In this document: piece after piece, positions 62,148 to 64,000 of the stretch
How the letters are laid out: each line of letters starts with the position of its first letter
How positions within the stretch are numbered: the first letter of the stretch is position 1
From: JALYRV01 sp036675475
Lineage (GTDB): Bacteria > Acidobacteriota > Vicinamibacteria > Vicinamibacterales > SCN-69-37
Direction of reading: 5' to 3'
Length of the DNA stretch: 64,000 nt
Assembly (NCBI GenBank): GCA_036675475.1
Contig: JAKFEY010000020.1
Coordinates: 22,915 to 86,914 of the forward strand
Translations under genes and position numbers: made by a program
Notes under the pieces: model-generated
What the model saw: the letters and a program-made list of their open reading frames with translations, nothing else
What the model was told of the DNA's origin: nothing
Database searches by the model: none

Positions 62148-62182
62148 CGGTTGCCGGTTGTCGGTTGCTGGTGGCTGGTGCG
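62148..62182. repeat. Heptanucleotide array between NtrC-like and kinase genes
   Basis: CGGTTGC, CGGTTGT, CGGTTGC, TGGTGGC, TGGTGCG: five 7-base units immediately after the regulator's stop codon, followed by a GC-rich palindromic stretch (GCCGGCGGC..GCCGCCGGC). Confidence 0.8.
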
Positions 62183-62217
62183 AGCCGGCGGCGACAACGC
62201 GCCGCCGGCTGTGATCT

Positions 62218-63621
62218 ATGACCAGGCGTAACGCGCGCAGCCTGGAGGCCAGCGTCACCCTGCTCGTGATCGCGGGCGGGTTTCCGGCAGTCGCGCTGCT
62301 GCTCTACATCATCTGGTCGCCGCTGGCCTTCCAGGGCGAGACGCCGCTCTGGAGCCGGCCCGAGTCGCGGTGGTCGCTGACCGTGCTCGTGCTGGCCGGC
62401 TATTTCGGCGCGGCCGCGGCGGCGCATCAAATGGTCGTGCGCTCGCTGCAGGTCGTCACGAACCTGCTTGGCGCCCTGCGCGAAGGCGACTATTCGATTC
62501 GCGGCACCGGCGCGAAAAGCGGCAGCTCGGTGGGCCTCGTGATGAACGAGGTCAACGACCTGGGCCACACGCTGCAGCGCCAGCGCACCGAGGCGATCGA
62601 ATCCACGGCGCTGCTGACGCACGTCATGGAGGAGATCGACGTCGCGGTGTTTGCCTTCAACCCCGACAACCGCCTGCTGCTCGTCAATCGCGCCGGCGAG
62701 CGCATGGCCGCGAGGAGCGCGGCGCAGCTCGAGGGCCAGCCGGCCGCGGATCTCGGGTTCACCCCGTTTCTGTCGGGCGATACGCGCCAGATGGTCGATC
62801 GCCTCTTTTCGCACCGGCACGGCCGCTATGAAGTGCGCCGCGCCGTGTTCTATCGTGACGGCCGCCCGCACCACCTCGTCGTCGTCGCCGACCTCAGTCA
62901 GGCGCTGCGCGAAGAAGAAAAGCTCGCCTGGCAGCGCATCGTCCGCGTGCTGTCGCACGAGATCAACAACTCACTGACGCCCATCAAGTCGCTGGCGCAC
63001 AGCCTGCGCCGCATCATCGACCGCGCGCCGGCGTTCCCGCGCAGCGATGAAGTGCAGCAGGGGCTGTCGCTCATCGAAGAGCGATCGGGCGCGCTCGGCC
63101 GGTTCCTGCGCGCGTACGCGCAGCTGGCGCGCCTGCCGAAACCGCAGCCGCGGGAGGTGCACGTCGCCCCGCTCGTGGCGCGCATCGCGGAGCTCGAAAA
63201 ACGGCTGCCGGTGACACTGAGGACCAGCGTCATCGACCCGGTTCACGCCGCGCAGGCGCCGGGCCACGGCGCGCAGACGGCGGGCGATCTCGCGCTGCTG
63301 GCCGATCAGGATCAGATCGAGCAGGCGCTCATCAACCTGGTGCGCAACGCCGTGGACGCGTCGCTCGAAACCGGCGGCGGCGTCGCCATGTCCTGGCGCG
63401 CGGCCGGTCCCTTCGTCGAAATTGTGGTCGACGATGAAGGGCGCGGGCTGCCGGACACCGCGAATCTCTTCGTGCCCTTCTTCACCACGAAGCCCAACGG
63501 ATCGGGCATCGGCCTCGCCCTCAGCCGCCAGATCGCCGAAGCCCACGGCGGCACCATCACGCTCGAAAACCGCGCCGACGCCCCCGGCTGCCGCGCCACG
63601 CTCAGGCTGCCTCTGAGTTAA
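62218..63621 (+). CDS. NtrY-like membrane histidine kinase
   Basis: A 467-residue sensor kinase with two membrane segments (about residues 16-36 and 55-75; SVTLLVIAGGFPAVALLLYI, WSLTVLVLAGYFGAAAAAHQ) with little periplasmic sequence between them, then a HAMP-like linker, a PAS-type domain (about 135-240, VMEEIDVAVFAFNPDNRLLL), a HisKA with VLSHEINNSLTPIKSLAHSL, in which the histidine is followed by EINN as in NtrY-type kinases, and an ATPase with LINLVRNAVDASLETGGGVA and GSGIGLALSRQIAEAHGG. It is the only kinase next to the two receiver proteins and is the likely phosphodonor for both. The start is an ATG at 62218; the array and palindrome upstream leave no obvious ribosome-binding site. Confidence 0.9.
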   Translation: MTRRNARSLEASVTLLVIAGGFPAVALLLYIIWSPLAFQGETPLWSRPESRWSLTVLVLAGYFGAAAAAHQMVVRSLQVVTNLLGALREGDYSIRGTGAKSGSSVGLVMNEVNDLGHTLQRQRTEAIESTALLTHVMEEIDVAVFAFNPDNRLLLVNRAGERMAARSAAQLEGQPAADLGFTPFLSGDTRQMVDRLFSHRHGRYEVRRAVFYRDGRPHHLVVVADLSQALREEEKLAWQRIVRVLSHEINNSLTPIKSLAHSLRRIIDRAPAFPRSDEVQQGLSLIEERSGALGRFLRAYAQLARLPKPQPREVHVAPLVARIAELEKRLPVTLRTSVIDPVHAAQAPGHGAQTAGDLALLADQDQIEQALINLVRNAVDASLETGGGVAMSWRAAGPFVEIVVDDEGRGLPDTANLFVPFFTTKPNGSGIGLALSRQIAEAHGGTITLENRADAPGCRATLRLPLS

Positions 63622-63631
63622 GGCAGTGCTC

Positions 63632-63661
63632 TTGACAGAGCATCCATACATCTACTAACGT
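63632..63661 (+). promoter_or_regulatory. Promoter of the SAM-riboswitch transcript
   Basis: TTGACA (63632-63637) is a perfect -35 hexamer and TAACGT (63656-63661) an acceptable -10 with an 18-base spacer. It lies about 45 bases upstream of the riboswitch and 10 bases after the kinase stop. Confidence 0.6.
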
Positions 63662-63707
63662 GTATTTCGCGTTGCGACGCTGGCTTCGGCCAGTCCTCCG
63701 CGACGTG

Positions 63708-63806
63708 TTTATCGAGAGTGGCTGAGGGAACAGGCCCTGAGACGCCACAGCAACCTGGCCGCAATGGCCGTGGTGCTAATTCCTGCCCCCTGGTGGGAGA
63801 GATAAG
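63708..63806 (+). ncRNA. SAM-I (S-box) riboswitch
   Basis: The S-box core is present in order: TTATC with GAGAGTGG (P1 and P2 start), CTGAGGGA, GGCCCTGAGACGCC, ACAGCAACC, a variable hairpin with GGCCGCAATGGCC, GTGGTGCTAATTCC and a final GGGAGAGATAAG that closes P1. It should bind S-adenosylmethionine and, through the intrinsic terminator at 63812, shut off the downstream homoserine dehydrogenase gene when SAM is plentiful. The match is by eye against the S-box consensus. Confidence 0.88.
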
Positions 63807-63811
63807 AAGAC

Positions 63812-63832
63812 CGGCCGCGTCGCGGCCGTTTT
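63812..63832 (+). terminator. Intrinsic terminator of the SAM riboswitch
   Basis: CGGCCGC (63812-63818) and GCGGCCG (63822-63828) form a 7-base stem with loop GTC, followed by TTTT. It lies just after the riboswitch and before the start codon of homoserine dehydrogenase, where a regulated expression platform is expected. Confidence 0.85.
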
Positions 63833-63865
63833 CAGACTCCCGGTTGTGGATCGAGGCCGTGCACT

Positions 63866-64000
63866 GTGCGTGTGATTCGTCTGGGAGTGTTGGGGTTTGG
63901 CCATGTCGGCCAGGCCGTCGCGCGCGCGGCGGCGGGCGCCGCGCCGCGGCTGCGCGCGCGCGGCATCGTGCTGGCTGTCGACTGCGCGCTGGTGCGCGAC
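63866..64000 (+). CDS. hom: Homoserine dehydrogenase, 3' end outside window
   Basis: The first 45 residues read VRVIRLGVLGFGHVGQAVAR, then an Ala/Arg-rich stretch and GIVLAVDCALVRD. LGFGHVGQAV is the GxGxxG NAD(P)-binding loop of homoserine dehydrogenase, the enzyme that makes homoserine from aspartate semialdehyde on the route to methionine and threonine. The start is GTG 63866 with GAGG nine bases upstream; another GTG is at 63872. The gene is controlled by the SAM-I riboswitch and terminator upstream, which fits a methionine-directed role. The frame is open at the window edge. Confidence 0.78.
   Translation, partial: MRVIRLGVLGFGHVGQAVARAAAGAAPRLRARGIVLAVDCALVRD

Overview
The window is high-GC, densely coded bacterial chromosome with short intergenic gaps and many ATGA-type overlaps. 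Several families point to the Acidobacteriota, most likely the Vicinamibacteria: a VWFA-related protein of the acidobacterial type, two long FtsX/MacB-like permeases without a partner ATPase (acidobacterial duplicated orphan permeases), a large TonB-dependent receptor with an N-terminal carboxypeptidase-regulatory domain, a secreted methyltransferase, and DUF5658, DUF5715 and DUF4142 proteins. I see no phage, plasmid or transposase genes; this reads as ordinary chromosome with a few unusual cassettes and repeats. The lineage is inferred from protein families only.

Left part (1-25.9 kb): an ExeA-like ATPase cut by the window edge, a PfkB kinase, a small outer-membrane protein, tRNA-His, a GGDEF protein, the VWFA protein, and a Tat-exported FAD oxidoreductase coupled to a DUF6265 protein. 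Next come a GH6 glucanase, an ATP-grasp enzyme, a RHH/PIN toxin-antitoxin pair with a dyad operator, tRNA-Arg, a frameshifted DUF5658 gene and a GH9 glucanase. From 16.7 to 23.1 kb a co-directional run carries an intracellular trypsin-like protease, a 73-residue protein resembling the protease's own N-terminal domain, an SGNH hydrolase, a glycogen-debranching-type enzyme, an SDR and a DUF2231-Rieske membrane protein. A lipoprotein and a metallophosphoesterase follow, facing a PAS histidine kinase.

Middle (25.9-49 kb): the TonB-dependent receptor with a strong terminator, DUF5715, SnoaL-like, SUI1/YciH, DUF4142 and DUF2071 proteins, an MFS transporter, a membrane-fused spermidine-synthase-like protein, a TonB-family protein, the first orphan permease, a D-aminoacylase-like amidohydrolase, a phosphodiesterase/pyrophosphatase-like enzyme and a periplasmic rhodanese. 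Next come an ArsR-methyltransferase fusion and ahcY, which together suggest a SAM/SAH module, then an orphan VapB-like antitoxin head-to-head with galK.

Right part (49-64 kb): a hybrid histidine kinase, the second orphan permease, a 100-nt palindromic element, a lysine-rich basic protein coupled to a NUDIX hydrolase, an APC permease, a PilT-like ATPase and a secreted methyltransferase. A signalling cluster follows: a REC-SpoIIE phosphatase diverges from an NtrC-type regulator and a histidine kinase. The window ends in a SAM-I riboswitch with its own terminator ahead of homoserine dehydrogenase. Recurrent features are short degenerate heptanucleotide tandem arrays in at least eight places, mostly between genes, and perfect hairpins placed right before start codons.
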